From: Rhodocyclaceae bacterium UBA1310 | Lineage (GTDB): Bacteria; Pseudomonadota; Gammaproteobacteria; Burkholderiales; Rhodocyclaceae | Direction of reading: 5' to 3' | Length of the DNA stretch: 50,106 nt | Assembly (NCBI GenBank): GCA_002307175.1 | Contig: DBTS01000148.1 | Location: forward strand, 1 to 50,106 | Notes under the pieces: generated by a model | What the model saw: only the letters and a program-made list of their open reading frames with translations | Told to the model about the DNA's origin: nothing | Database searches by the model: none | In this document: piece after piece, positions 33,265 through 41,417 of the stretch | Layout: the number at the start of each line of letters is the position of its first letter | Position numbering within the stretch: the stretch's first letter is position 1 | Translations under genes and position numbers: made by a program

Positions 33265-34185
33265 ATGTCGATGTCTGATCGCGACGGATTCATCTGGATG
33301 GATGGCAAACTGGTGCCTTGGCGCGAAGCCAACACCCATGTTCTCACCCATTCCCTGCACTACGGCCTGGCTGTCTTCGAAGGCGTACGCGCCTACAAGA
33401 CCGAGCGCGGCACCGCGATCTTCCGCCTCAAGGAGCACACCGATCGTCTGTTTGCCTCCGCCCACATCTATCAGATGAAGATTCCTTTCGACAAGGAAAC
33501 CATCAACGAAGCCCACAAGGAAGTGGTGCGCACCAACAAGCTCGAATCCTGTTACATCCGCCCGATCGCCTTCTACGGCTCGGAAAAGATGGGCGTTTCG
33601 CCGCGTGGCGCGCAGGTGCATGTGGCCATCGCCGCCTGGACCTGGGGTGCCTACCTGGGCGCCGAAGGCCTGGAACGTGGCATCCGCGTGAAGGTTTCCT
33701 CGTTTGCCCGCCACCATGTGAACGTCACGATGCCGCGTGCCAAGCTCGCCAGCACCTACGCCAACTCCATCCTGGCAAACATGGAAGCCACCGATGCCGG
33801 TTTCGATGAAGCCGTGCTGCTCGACACCGAAGGCTTCATCGCCGAAGGTGCCGGCGAAAACATCTTCCTGGTCAAGAATGGCGTGATCTGGGAACCGGAA
33901 ATCGCCTCTGCGCTGACCGGCATCACCCGCGACACCGTGCATTCCCTGGCCCGCGAACTGGGCTACGAAGTGCGCACCAAGCGCCTCACGCGTGACGATT
34001 TCTACATCGCCGACGAAGCCTTCTTCACCGGCACCGCCGCTGAAGTCACGCCGATCCGCGAAATGGACAACCGCCAGATCGGTACCGGCAGCCGCGGCCC
34101 GATCACCGCAGCCCTGCAGGCCCGCTTCTTCGAACTGGCCGCTGGCAAGCTGCCCGAACACGACGCCTGGCTGCACTACGTGTAA
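33265..34185 (+). CDS. ilvE: Branched-chain amino acid aminotransferase IlvE
   Basis: A 306-residue fold-type IV PLP enzyme. HSLHYGLAVFEGVRAY (residues 29-44) is the family motif, and the PLP Lys is K160 in MPRAKLASTYANS. The class-IV signature EGAGENIF and the C-terminal TRLTRDD-like KRLTRDDFYIADEAFFTGTAAEV are present. It performs the final transamination for Ile, Leu and Val. Followed at 72 bp by the small zinc-finger gene, the usual betaproteobacterial neighbour. Confidence 0.96.
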   Translation: MSMSDRDGFIWMDGKLVPWREANTHVLTHSLHYGLAVFEGVRAYKTERGTAIFRLKEHTDRLFASAHIYQMKIPFDKETINEAHKEVVRTNKLESCYIRPIAFYGSEKMGVSPRGAQVHVAIAAWTWGAYLGAEGLERGIRVKVSSFARHHVNVTMPRAKLASTYANSILANMEATDAGFDEAVLLDTEGFIAEGAGENIFLVKNGVIWEPEIASALTGITRDTVHSLARELGYEVRTKRLTRDDFYIADEAFFTGTAAEVTPIREMDNRQIGTGSRGPITAALQARFFELAAGKLPEHDAWLHYV

Positions 34186-34256
34186 GCGGCGAATAGTTAC
34201 AGGCAGGCGGGCGCCCGACAGCACCCGCCCTGCTTTCCTGCCCCAAGGAGATCCGC

Positions 34257-34454
34257 ATGGCCGAAAATACCGACAAGAATCAGCCCATTCCCGTCACGGC
34301 AAAAGATCTGCCGCTGCATTGCCCGACCGCCGACGCCCCTCTGTGGGCACGCCACCCGCGTGTCTTTCTGGATGTGGCACAGACGGGCGAAGCAAGCTGC
34401 CCCTACTGCGGCGCCCATTACGTTCTGCATGGTGAGGCTGGCAGGGGACACTGA
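34257..34454 (+). CDS. CHCC-type zinc-finger protein (NDUFS6-like)
   Basis: A 65-residue protein with the zf-CHCC motif: C22, H33, C48 and C51 (LHCP, ARHPRVF and CPYCGAHYVL). The domain is shared with mitochondrial complex I subunit NDUFS6, but bacterial stand-alone members have no established role. It follows ilvE and precedes an acetyltransferase and waaF, an order frequent in betaproteobacteria. AAGGAGA ribosome site. Confidence 0.88.
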   Translation: MAENTDKNQPIPVTAKDLPLHCPTADAPLWARHPRVFLDVAQTGEASCPYCGAHYVLHGEAGRGH

Positions 34455-34464
34455 GACCTGTTCC

Positions 34465-34995
34465 ATGCGCGGCAACGAGCAGTACAGGATACTTCCCGCC
34501 AGCGAAGCACATATCTGCGGCCTGCACGCCATCTGGGACACCGTTGCGCGTGAAAAACGCTTTCTGGCACTGCTGGAGGCACCACCGAAAGAAGATGTGC
34601 GGGATTTTGTCCGCTCCAATATCAGCTGCGGCAACCCGCATCTGGTTGTACTTGCAGAGACACGCGTGGTCGGCTGGTGTGACATTGTGCGTCTGGCCCG
34701 CCCCACCATGAGCCATCGTGGTGCCCTCAGCGTGGGCCTGCTGCCCGAATGGCGCGGCATCGGGATTGGCCGGCAACTACTCACGCAGATCATCCGTCTG
34801 GCCTGGGATCGCCAGTTCAAACGCATCGACCTCGTGGCCCGCGCGGACAACATCAATGCCATTGCGCTCTACAAGACGTTCGGATTTGCCACCGAAGGTC
34901 TGCGCCACAAGGCCTTTTTCGTAGACGGCCAATATTTCGATCTCGTCGACATGGCTCTGCTCCATCCCGAGCTTGTCGAATCCGGACCCCCTTGA
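34465..34995 (+). CDS. GNAT family N-acetyltransferase
   Basis: About 176 residues of the RimI-like GNAT group. Motif A is VGLLPEWRGIGIGRQLLTQII (RGIGIG) and the C-terminal part has NINAIALYKTFGFATEGLRHKAFFVDG, the pattern of RimJ/RimL/SpeG-like enzymes. Acceptor unknown. I start at ATG 34465; an earlier in-frame ATG at 34429 overlaps the zinc-finger gene. Its stop overlaps the waaF ATG by one base (TGATG). Confidence 0.8.
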   Translation: MRGNEQYRILPASEAHICGLHAIWDTVAREKRFLALLEAPPKEDVRDFVRSNISCGNPHLVVLAETRVVGWCDIVRLARPTMSHRGALSVGLLPEWRGIGIGRQLLTQIIRLAWDRQFKRIDLVARADNINAIALYKTFGFATEGLRHKAFFVDGQYFDLVDMALLHPELVESGPP

Positions 34996-36005
34996 TGAAG
35001 ATTCTTATCGTAGCCCCCTCCTGGATTGGCGACATGGTGGCGGCCCAGCCGCTATTCATGCGCCTGGCCCGGTACCATCCCGATGCTGTCATCGACGTAT
35101 TCGCGCCGCCCTGGGTCGCCGCCGTACTGGCTGCCATGCCGGAAATCAATGGGCGTGTGATCGAAAACCGCTTCGCCCATGGGCAACTGAACCTGCGCGG
35201 GCGCTGGCGCATTGCCCGCGAACTGCATGCAGCCCGGTATGACGCCTGCTATGTGTTGCCGAATTCGCTCAAATCCGCGCTGATTCCGTTCTTTGCGGGC
35301 ATTCCGCAACGTGTGGGGTTTACCGGGGAATCCCGCTATGGCCTGATCAATGTGCGCCATACGCTGAACACCGAGATCACCCCTTTGCAGGTGGAGCGCT
35401 ACGCCATTCTGGCAGAGGCGCCTGCGGCCCCTTTCCCCCGCCCCCTGCCCGACCCGAAACTCGTGTGGGATGCCGGGCTGTGCCACAGCACGCTGCAGAG
35501 CCTGGGCCTGAATGACGACCCCAAACCCGTGGTGTTCTGCCCGGGCGCCGAATTCGGCCCCGCCAAACGCTGGCCGAGCCGCCATTTCGCCGCCCTCGCC
35601 AGCACCCTTGGCGCTCAGGGCATTCCTGTGTGGCTGCTGGGCTCCGGCAAGGATGCCCCGGTAGGCGAAGAGATCGCCCAGCTCTCTCAGGGCGCTGCCC
35701 TCAATCTGTGCGGCAAGACCAATCTCGCCCAGGCCGTCAACCTGCTCGGGCTGGCACGCCATGTCGTCACCAACGATTCCGGCCTGATGCACGTCGCCGC
35801 CGCACTGGGCACCCCGCTCACGGCACTCTTCGGCTCCTCCAGCCCCGGCTACACACCACCGCTTTCCCCCAGGGCTAGCGTGATTTCCCTGGGCCTTCCC
35901 TGCAGCCCCTGCTTCAAACGGGAATGCCCGCTGGGCCATCTGGATTGCCTGGAAAAGATCACGCCGGAACGTGTACTGGAAACACTGGGGCTGCCAGCCA
36001 GATAG
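34995..36005 (+). CDS. waaF: Lipopolysaccharide heptosyltransferase II
   Basis: A 336-residue GT9 glycosyltransferase. It starts MKILIVAPSWIGDMVAAQPLF, a WaaF signature. FCPGAEFGPAKRWPSRHFAALA and the ADP-heptose site VTNDSGLMHVAAALGTPLTALFGSSSP are characteristic. C-terminal CSPCFKRECPLGHLDCL holds the conserved cysteines. It adds the second L-glycero-D-manno-heptose to the LPS inner core. The frame is open for 246 nt upstream, but the start at the overlapping TGATG is clear. Confidence 0.94.
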   Translation: MKILIVAPSWIGDMVAAQPLFMRLARYHPDAVIDVFAPPWVAAVLAAMPEINGRVIENRFAHGQLNLRGRWRIARELHAARYDACYVLPNSLKSALIPFFAGIPQRVGFTGESRYGLINVRHTLNTEITPLQVERYAILAEAPAAPFPRPLPDPKLVWDAGLCHSTLQSLGLNDDPKPVVFCPGAEFGPAKRWPSRHFAALASTLGAQGIPVWLLGSGKDAPVGEEIAQLSQGAALNLCGKTNLAQAVNLLGLARHVVTNDSGLMHVAAALGTPLTALFGSSSPGYTPPLSPRASVISLGLPCSPCFKRECPLGHLDCLEKITPERVLETLGLPAR

Positions 36006-36067
36006 CGCGCCCAATAGGGTGCATGCATCATCGTGGACCAAGAAAAAATACCAAGGAGACAATTAAA

Positions 36068-36526
36068 ATGCCAAACACCGACGATCTGCAGGCCTACCTC
36101 GCCACCCACATCCCGCTTTCCACGGCGATGCAGGTGCACGTGGCCATCGCCGAGGACAATCACATCGAACTGCGCGCCCCGCTGGCGCCCAACGTCAATC
36201 ATCGCGGCACCGTATTCGGGGGCTCTATCGCCAGCCTTGCCACGCTAGCCTGCTGGAGCCTGCTGTGGGTGCGGACGCGGGACTGGGAGCCCGCCCCGCA
36301 TCTGGTCGTGCGCCGCAGCAAGATCGATTACGATCACCCCGCCCTGGGAGAATTCCGCGCCATTGCGAGGATTCCCCCGGAAATGGACTGGGAGGCGATT
36401 GCCGGGCGTTACAGCTCCTGGCAGCGCACACGCGTCATACTCGAAGCCAATGTGATCGCCGGCACCCTGGCAGCCGCACATTTTTCGGGCGAGTTCGTCG
36501 CCCTCGCCCCGGAAGGCAACGAATGA
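36068..36526 (+). CDS. YiiD C-terminal-type hotdog thioesterase
   Basis: A 152-residue protein matching the putative thioesterase domain found at the C-terminus of E. coli YiiD. It contains IPLSTAMQVHVAIAED, then NVNHRGTVFGGSIASLATLACWSLLW, the hotdog helix with the HRGTxFGGS motif. AAGGAGA ribosome site. The natural substrate is unknown. Sits between waaF and an NTF2-like gene. Confidence 0.82.
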   Translation: MPNTDDLQAYLATHIPLSTAMQVHVAIAEDNHIELRAPLAPNVNHRGTVFGGSIASLATLACWSLLWVRTRDWEPAPHLVVRRSKIDYDHPALGEFRAIARIPPEMDWEAIAGRYSSWQRTRVILEANVIAGTLAAAHFSGEFVALAPEGNE

Positions 36527-36586
36527 AGTACGCCAGCATGCCCCCGGCCTTTTCCTGAACCGCGTCCCGGAGTAAGCTTGCTGCCC

Positions 36587-37018
36587 ATGGAACCTGTCAC
36601 CTTCGCGACTCCCGATGATGCCGAACACGCCTTCTACGATGCCTTTTCCAGGGGGGATCTGGATGCCTTGATGGTGGTATGGTCTGAAGACGAGGAAACT
36701 GTCTGCATCCATCCCGGCGGCGCACGCTTCAACGGCCTTGCCGCCATCCGCGAATCTTGGAAGCAGCTGTTTGATGCGGGCATGAAATTCAATGTACGCG
36801 TCAGCAACGTCATCAAGACCCATTCCGCGCTGATCGCCGTGCACAGCGTACTGCAGCACATCAGCGTCGAAGGGGATGACACTATCGCCCCGCCACTGAT
36901 CACCACCAACATCTACACACGTGGCCCGCTAGGCTGGCAATTGCTGGTACACCACACTTCTCCGGCCCCGGACACCAATGGTCTGATGATGCAGGAATCA
37001 CCACGCACCGTGCACTAG
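36587..37018 (+). CDS. NTF2-like (SnoaL-type) protein
   Basis: About 143 residues with an NTF2/SnoaL fold pattern: FATPDDAEHAFYDAFSRGDLDALMVVWSEDE followed by CIHPGG and AIRESWKQLF. Such small alpha+beta barrels are hydrolases, isomerases or binding proteins; no catalytic assignment is possible. An in-frame TTG at 36578 has a better-placed GGAG and could be the real start, adding three residues. Confidence 0.78.
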   Translation: MEPVTFATPDDAEHAFYDAFSRGDLDALMVVWSEDEETVCIHPGGARFNGLAAIRESWKQLFDAGMKFNVRVSNVIKTHSALIAVHSVLQHISVEGDDTIAPPLITTNIYTRGPLGWQLLVHHTSPAPDTNGLMMQESPRTVH

Positions 37019-37054
37019 ACTCACGCCTTTGTTCGAGCAGCGAAGGATCTAAAC

Positions 37055-38008
37055 ATGCAATACACCCCTCCCGCCTGGCTCAAAGGAGGGCATGCGCAGA
37101 CCATCTGGCCGCTGCTGATCAAGGGCGAAAAGCCGCGCTTCAAACGCAAGCGCTGGCAGACGCCGGATGATGACTTTATTGACATCGACTTTCTCCCCAC
37201 GCAGCCCGATCAACCCATCGTCATCCTGTTTCATGGCCTGGAAGGCTCCAGCCGCAGTCATTACGCCTGCTCCGTGATGCAGGAACTGATGGCGCGGCGC
37301 TGGAATGGTGCGGTGGTGCATTTTCGCGGCTGTTCCGGCGAACCGAACCGACTGGCACGCGCCTACCACTCGGGGGATGCCGACGAGATCGACTGGGTGC
37401 TACGCCGCTTCGCGACCAAATTTCCGGATGTGCCGCGCTATGCCATGGGTGTATCGCTGGGCGGCAATGCGCTGCTCTGCTGGCTTGGCACGCGGCGGGA
37501 GGCTGCCGCCCGGATAATCAGTCGTGCTGCCGCCGTATCCGCCCCGGTGGATCTCTTTGCTTCGGGGCATCAGTTGGCGGTTGGTTTCAACAAGGTCTAC
37601 ACCCAGTACTTTCTGCACACCATGCATCGTGCCGCGGCCGACAAGGCACGCCGTTTCCCGGATAGCTTCGATGCCCGCAGGGCATGCCGCGCCCGCACGC
37701 TCGCAGCCTTCGACGATGCCTATACTGCACCGCTGCACGGCTTCGCCGACGCCGACGAGTACTGGCACAAGGCTTCGGCCAAACCCCTTCTGCGCAACAT
37801 CTGCATTCCCACTCTGGTGCTCAACGCCCGCAACGACCCCTTCCTGCCTGCCGACGCCCTGCCCGGATCAGCCCAGGTGGCGCCCTGTGTGCGCCTGGAA
37901 CAGCCCGAACAGGGCGGGCACGTAGGTTTTGTGACCGGAGCCTTCCCCGGCCGGCTGGACTGGATGCCCAAACGCGTGCTGCACTATTTCGACAGCTACG
38001 AAGCCTGA
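37055..38008 (+). CDS. Alpha/beta hydrolase of the YheT family
   Basis: A 317-residue serine hydrolase. It opens with PPAWLKGGHAQTIWP (YheT/EMB8 signature). Oxyanion region FHGLEGSS, nucleophile Ser in MGVSLGGN, acid in NARNDPF and His in QGGHVGF are visible in order. Members are esterase-like with no firm physiological substrate. A terminator follows directly. Confidence 0.9.
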   Translation: MQYTPPAWLKGGHAQTIWPLLIKGEKPRFKRKRWQTPDDDFIDIDFLPTQPDQPIVILFHGLEGSSRSHYACSVMQELMARRWNGAVVHFRGCSGEPNRLARAYHSGDADEIDWVLRRFATKFPDVPRYAMGVSLGGNALLCWLGTRREAAARIISRAAAVSAPVDLFASGHQLAVGFNKVYTQYFLHTMHRAAADKARRFPDSFDARRACRARTLAAFDDAYTAPLHGFADADEYWHKASAKPLLRNICIPTLVLNARNDPFLPADALPGSAQVAPCVRLEQPEQGGHVGFVTGAFPGRLDWMPKRVLHYFDSYEA

Positions 38009-38036
38009 TTCACCCTTGCCCATTCAGGCAAAAGGA

Positions 38037-38060
38037 AAGGCGCCCGCTGGGGCGCCTTGT
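38037..38060 (+). terminator. Intrinsic terminator after the YheT gene
   Basis: AAGGCGCCC 38037-38045 pairs with GGGCGCCTT 38050-38058 across a 4-nt loop, followed by GTTGT. Convergent genes on both sides make bidirectional use likely. Confidence 0.65.
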
Positions 38061-38105
38061 TGTGCGGAAACCATATGCGGGTTCCGCGGGGGCAAAATCC
38101 GTGCT

Positions 38106-38309
38106 TCAGGCGAAGGTATTGACCGAATTCCCCAACTGCCCTGAGGCAATGGCCTGGCTTGCCTGCTGCTGAACGACCTGCTGCTCATCCACCGTTGACT
38201 GCAGCAGTTGCGCCACTTCCTGCGACTGAAGCTGGTCGGACTTTTTGAGCATCTGCGTCTGAGCCGCCATCAGAACTGCTGACGATTGCTGAACCGAACT
38301 GACTGACAT
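38106..38309 (-). CDS. Small YjfB-like putative motility protein
   Basis: A 67-residue soluble protein, Gln/Ser-rich, without cysteine or membrane segment. MLKKSDQLQSQEVAQLLQ and the C-terminal LGNSVNTFA resemble the YjfB putative motility family, short proteins found near flagellar genes in Bacillus and scattered in proteobacteria. No flagellar gene is in this window. It has an AGGAG ribosome site 5-6 nt before the ATG and a 13-bp palindrome 27 bp upstream. The identification is tentative. Confidence 0.6.
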   Translation of the reverse strand: MSVSSVQQSSAVLMAAQTQMLKKSDQLQSQEVAQLLQSTVDEQQVVQQQASQAIASGQLGNSVNTFA

Positions 38310-38328
38310 CGCACCACTCCTGCACTTT

Positions 38329-38354
38329 CTATCAATTCACACTGTGAAAGATAG
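38329..38354. promoter_or_regulatory. Palindromic operator candidate upstream of the YjfB-like gene
   Basis: TTCACA-C-TGTGAA at 38336-38348 is a perfect 13-bp inverted repeat, flanked by CTATC (38329-38333) and GATAG (38350-38354), giving an almost symmetric 26-bp site starting 20 bp from the ATG. A regulator-binding site or the stem of a leader hairpin. Confidence 0.4.
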
Positions 38355-38437
38355 ACCCGAAGCGGCTAAATTACCATCCTGAAATTAAAATTTCCGGCCT
38401 GCCACGAAGCCGTCTGGGTCAGCGGAAAACCCTTGTT

Positions 38438-39673
38438 TCAAGCGGGAAAAAACATCCACGCCAGCACAATGGCGGCAAGTGCGCCAACCACATCAGCGAT
38501 CAGACAGCAGGGAATAGTGTGGCGCGTGCGGCGCACGCCGACTGCACCGAAATACACAGCCACAATGTAGAAGGTGGTGTCGGTGGCGCCCTGGAACAGG
38601 CAGGCGAGACGCCCGGCGAAGCTGTCTGCCCCGTAAGTCTTCATTGCATCGATCATCATGCCGCGCGCGCCGCTGCCGGAGAGTGGCTTCATCAGCGCCG
38701 TGGGCAGCGCGGGCACGATATCGGCGGGCACGCCGAACCAGCCCAGGGCGATAGTGACGCCCTGCATCAGCAGATCCATCGCACCACTGGCACGGAACAC
38801 GGCAATCGCCACGAGGATGGCGACCAGATACGGCAGCACCGTGATTGCCGTGTTGAAGCCCTCTTTGGCGCCTTCCACAAACGCATCGAATGCAGCCACC
38901 CGGCGCCACACGGCGAGCGCGAGAAAGCCGATGATGATCGCGAAGAGCACGAAACCCGAGAGGAAGGCGCTGGTGGCGGCCATCTCGGCAGCCTGCAGGC
39001 GCGAGAAGTACCACAGCGTGCCACTCACTGCGGCAATCATGCCCAGCAGCCACGCCAGCACCACGGGGTGGTGCAGACGGATCTTCTGCACCCAGGCCAC
39101 GGCAAGCAGCCCGGCCAGCGTGGAGAAGAAGGTCGCCAACAGGATAGGCAGGAACACGTCTGCCGGGTTGGCGGCGCCGAGCTGGGCGCGGTAAGTCATG
39201 ATGCTCACCGGGATCAGCGTGAGGCCGCTGGCGTTGAGTACGAGAAAAAGGATCTGCGCGTCGGAGGCGGTTTCCTTGTCGGTATTGAGATCCTGCAGCG
39301 CCTTCATGGCCTGGATGCCCATCGGCGTGGCGGCGTTATCCAGGCCGAGCATGTTGGCGCCGACATTCATGAGCATCGCGCCAATCGCCGGATGCCCTTC
39401 GGGAATGCCTGGAAAAAGGCGCCGGAACAAGGGTGTGACGAGCCGCGCCAACATCCCCACGGCGCCGGATTTCTCGCCCACCTTGAGAATGCCGAGCCAG
39501 AAGCAGAGTACGCCGGTGAGGCCCAGGGCAATCTCGAAGGCCGTCTTCGACATCGCAAAGGATTCCTGCAGCACATAGCTGAAGATCCCGGCATTGCCGA
39601 GAAACAGCCACTGCACGAGGCAGGCGACAAAGGCCGCGAAAAAGAAGAACAGCCAGACGAGATTGAGGATCAT
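38438..39673 (-). CDS. Fused SpmA-SpmB nucleoside-recognition (Gate) membrane protein
   Basis: A 411-residue polytopic protein. The N-terminal half is SpmA-like (WLGILKVGEKSGAVGMLARLVTPLFRRLFPGIPEGHPA, then MNVGANMLGLDNAATPMGIQAM) and the C-terminal half SpmB-like (MKPLSGSGARGMMIDAMK and FQGATDTTFYIVAVYFGAVGV). In Bacillus these are two separate spore maturation proteins; in proteobacteria the fused form is common and its substrate is unknown. The GNxxGLxNAATP and PLSGSGARG motifs are both intact. It lies between the YjfB-like gene and yajQ. Confidence 0.88.
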   Translation of the reverse strand: MILNLVWLFFFFAAFVACLVQWLFLGNAGIFSYVLQESFAMSKTAFEIALGLTGVLCFWLGILKVGEKSGAVGMLARLVTPLFRRLFPGIPEGHPAIGAMLMNVGANMLGLDNAATPMGIQAMKALQDLNTDKETASDAQILFLVLNASGLTLIPVSIMTYRAQLGAANPADVFLPILLATFFSTLAGLLAVAWVQKIRLHHPVVLAWLLGMIAAVSGTLWYFSRLQAAEMAATSAFLSGFVLFAIIIGFLALAVWRRVAAFDAFVEGAKEGFNTAITVLPYLVAILVAIAVFRASGAMDLLMQGVTIALGWFGVPADIVPALPTALMKPLSGSGARGMMIDAMKTYGADSFAGRLACLFQGATDTTFYIVAVYFGAVGVRRTRHTIPCCLIADVVGALAAIVLAWMFFPA

Positions 39674-39700
39674 GGTCAGGGCAGCGCGGCCCCCGCAGGT

Positions 39701-40192
39701 TTAATCCCGGAAGTTGCCGAACTGCAGCGGAAAATCCTCGATGGATTTGCGCAGCAGTGCGATGGCTTCCTGCAGGATATCGCGCTTGGCGCCGGTCACC
39801 CGCACCATGTCGCCCTGAATGGCAGCCTGCACCTTGAGCTTGCTGTCCTTGAGCAGACGCACGATCTTCTTGGCCAGATCGCTGTCGATACCGGCCTTGA
39901 TCACCACATTGCGTTTGACCTTGTTGCCGCTGATCTTCTCGATATCCTTCTTTTCCATGCAGCGGATATCGACGTTGCGCTTGGCAAACTTGGCAACCTG
40001 CACATCCCAGACCTGATCGAGCTGGAATTCGCTGTCAGCAAACAGCGTCAGGGTCTTGTCTTTTTCATTGAGTTCCACCCGCGCATCGCTTCCCTTGAAG
40101 TCGTAGCGTGTGGAAATCTCTTTTCCGGCCTGGTCCAGTGCGTTGTGCAACTCGACCCAGTTGATCTCGTTGGTGACATCAAAAGATGGCAT
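39701..40192 (-). CDS. YajQ family cyclic di-GMP-binding protein
   Basis: A 163-residue protein matching YajQ from start (MPSFDVTNEINWVELHNALDQAGKEI) to end (LLRKSIEDFPLQFGNFRD). YajQ proteins bind nucleotides; some (Xanthomonas, Pseudomonas) bind c-di-GMP and influence transcription and virulence. AGGGAG ribosome site. Single gene between spmAB and ppnP. Confidence 0.95.
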   Translation of the reverse strand: MPSFDVTNEINWVELHNALDQAGKEISTRYDFKGSDARVELNEKDKTLTLFADSEFQLDQVWDVQVAKFAKRNVDIRCMEKKDIEKISGNKVKRNVVIKAGIDSDLAKKIVRLLKDSKLKVQAAIQGDMVRVTGAKRDILQEAIALLRKSIEDFPLQFGNFRD

Positions 40193-40217
40193 GGCAGCTC
40201 CCTGCAGATAAACGTTA

Positions 40218-40239
40218 AAAGAGGCTCCACGGCCTCTTT
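40218..40239 (-). terminator. Terminator of ppnP
   Basis: AAAGAGGC 40218-40225 pairs with GCCTCTTT 40232-40239 across a 6-nt loop. On the minus strand the stem is followed by TTTT, placed between ppnP and yajQ. Confidence 0.6.
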
Positions 40240-40356
40240 CTGTGATATTTCAGAATCTGATCGCAACGTTGACTTGCCGGAACGGCGAGGTGTGCCGGGC
40301 AAAGCGCGGCGCACGCGCCCTGATCACGGCATCGCAGCAAGACCAGATGCGGCTTG

Positions 40357-40674
40357 TTAGCCGTAGTAACAGACGTAATGATACGGCTCGGTGACTTCAA
40401 TCTCGAAGCTCGAATTGCCCGGCACGTTGAAACTCTGGCCTTCACCAAACGTCTGCCACTCCGTTTCGCCCTTGAACAGCACACGGCACGAGCCGGCAGC
40501 GGTTTCCATGACTTCCGGGGCGCCGGTGTTGAAAGTCAGACGGGAAGGCAGAATCACGCCCACGGTCTTCTTGTTGCCATCGGCCAGCACGAGGGTGTGG
40601 CTGATGCACTTGCCATCAAAATAGACATTGGCCTTGGTGATGACGGAAACGCCATCGATCTGGGTCTGGCTCAT
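40357..40674 (-). CDS. ppnP: Pyrimidine/purine nucleoside phosphorylase PpnP
   Basis: A 105-residue cupin-fold protein (YaiE, formerly DUF1255). The sequence has KANVYFDGKCISHTL, KKTVGVILPS, GEGQSFNVPGNSSFEIEV and ends YHYVCYYG, the family hallmark. It phosphorolyses several purine and pyrimidine nucleosides. AGGATA ribosome site. Monocistronic with its own terminator. Confidence 0.93.
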   Translation of the reverse strand: MSQTQIDGVSVITKANVYFDGKCISHTLVLADGNKKTVGVILPSRLTFNTGAPEVMETAAGSCRVLFKGETEWQTFGEGQSFNVPGNSSFEIEVTEPYHYVCYYG

Positions 40675-40796
40675 CGGGATATCCTGACAAGGAAGATGGA
40701 AAGCACAGGATTATAACGGCAAGCCCGCTTTCGCCAAACCACACTCCGGGCATAACCCCGGACACATTCCCTCCACCAGCCTCTGCCTGCGGGCGG

Positions 40797-41016
40797 AGAA
40801 GCTGTTCACGATCTGTAGCGAGAAGGCGTCAGTGGGGCGAAGCCGGGGTTTGATGGAGCACTGCTCCATGCCGGCCGAGCCGGTTTGCTATGCAAAGCAA
40901 ACCGTGGGAAAGCACAGAAACCGGAGTTTATTTGTATAAATGAGGATTTCGAGCAGCCGCTGTGCCAAATGAGGAGGCCCAATCACGCCTTCGCAGTAAG
41001 ATCATGAACAGCTTCT
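40797..41016. repeat. 220-bp inverted-repeat element (MITE-like), structured
   Basis: The ends are an 18-bp inverted repeat with one mismatch (40797-40814 and 40999-41016), and similarity continues inward for roughly 25 more bases (GAAGGCGT and AAGGCGT in both arms). Inside are further hairpins: ATGGAGC-ACT-GCTCCAT, CGGTTTGCT with AGCAAACCG (6-nt loop), and TTTAT-TTGT-ATAAA. No reading frame of note. It fills most of the 350-bp gap 40675-41026 between ppnP and the DUF2788 gene. I recall related sequences as dispersed repeats in betaproteobacterial genomes but cannot verify that here. Confidence 0.6.
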
Positions 41017-41026
41017 GAGAAAAGCC

Positions 41027-41254
41027 TCAGTGCATGCCGAAGATCTTGATCAGCAGCTCTTTGGCAATAAAGCCGAACATGCCGAAGCCAAGCCCGAAAA
41101 ACAGCCAGAGGGTGCCCATTTTTCCGGCCTTGGATTCGTGCGCAAGGTTCCAGATGATGAAACACATATAGGCAATCAGGCCACTCACCAGGAACTTCAC
41201 GCAAAGTTCGCTGAATTCAGGCTCGGTGAGACCAAACAGAAGGGGTTCGGACAT
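41027..41254 (-). CDS. DUF2788 small membrane protein
   Basis: A 75-residue protein with two hydrophobic helices (FLVSGLIAYMCFIIWNLA and TLWLFFGLGFGMFGFIAKELLI) joined by HESKAGKMG, the DUF2788 pattern. I start at ATG 41254, where AGGAA lies 7 nt upstream; the longer frame adds 24 basic residues without family similarity. Function unknown. The stop codon is just outside the right end of the inverted-repeat element. Confidence 0.8.
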   Translation of the reverse strand: MSEPLLFGLTEPEFSELCVKFLVSGLIAYMCFIIWNLAHESKAGKMGTLWLFFGLGFGMFGFIAKELLIKIFGMH

Positions 41255-41417
41255 GGATCGTTTCCTGTGGCAGCGGCAACCTGCCCGCCACGTCTTGGAG
41301 CTGTTCAGGCCCGGGAACACGGGCATGATGCCATGCTAGACCATGCAGGAGGAAACAAGAACCCCCTGCTTTCCGTGGTTTTGCGGCAGCGGGGAAAATC
41401 CGCACCGCACCATCCAC

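Noticed and set aside
38519..40360. 613-codon plus-strand frame over spmAB and yajQ
   Set aside because: Both minus-strand genes are clear family members; the antisense protein is low-complexity and has no recognisable domain.
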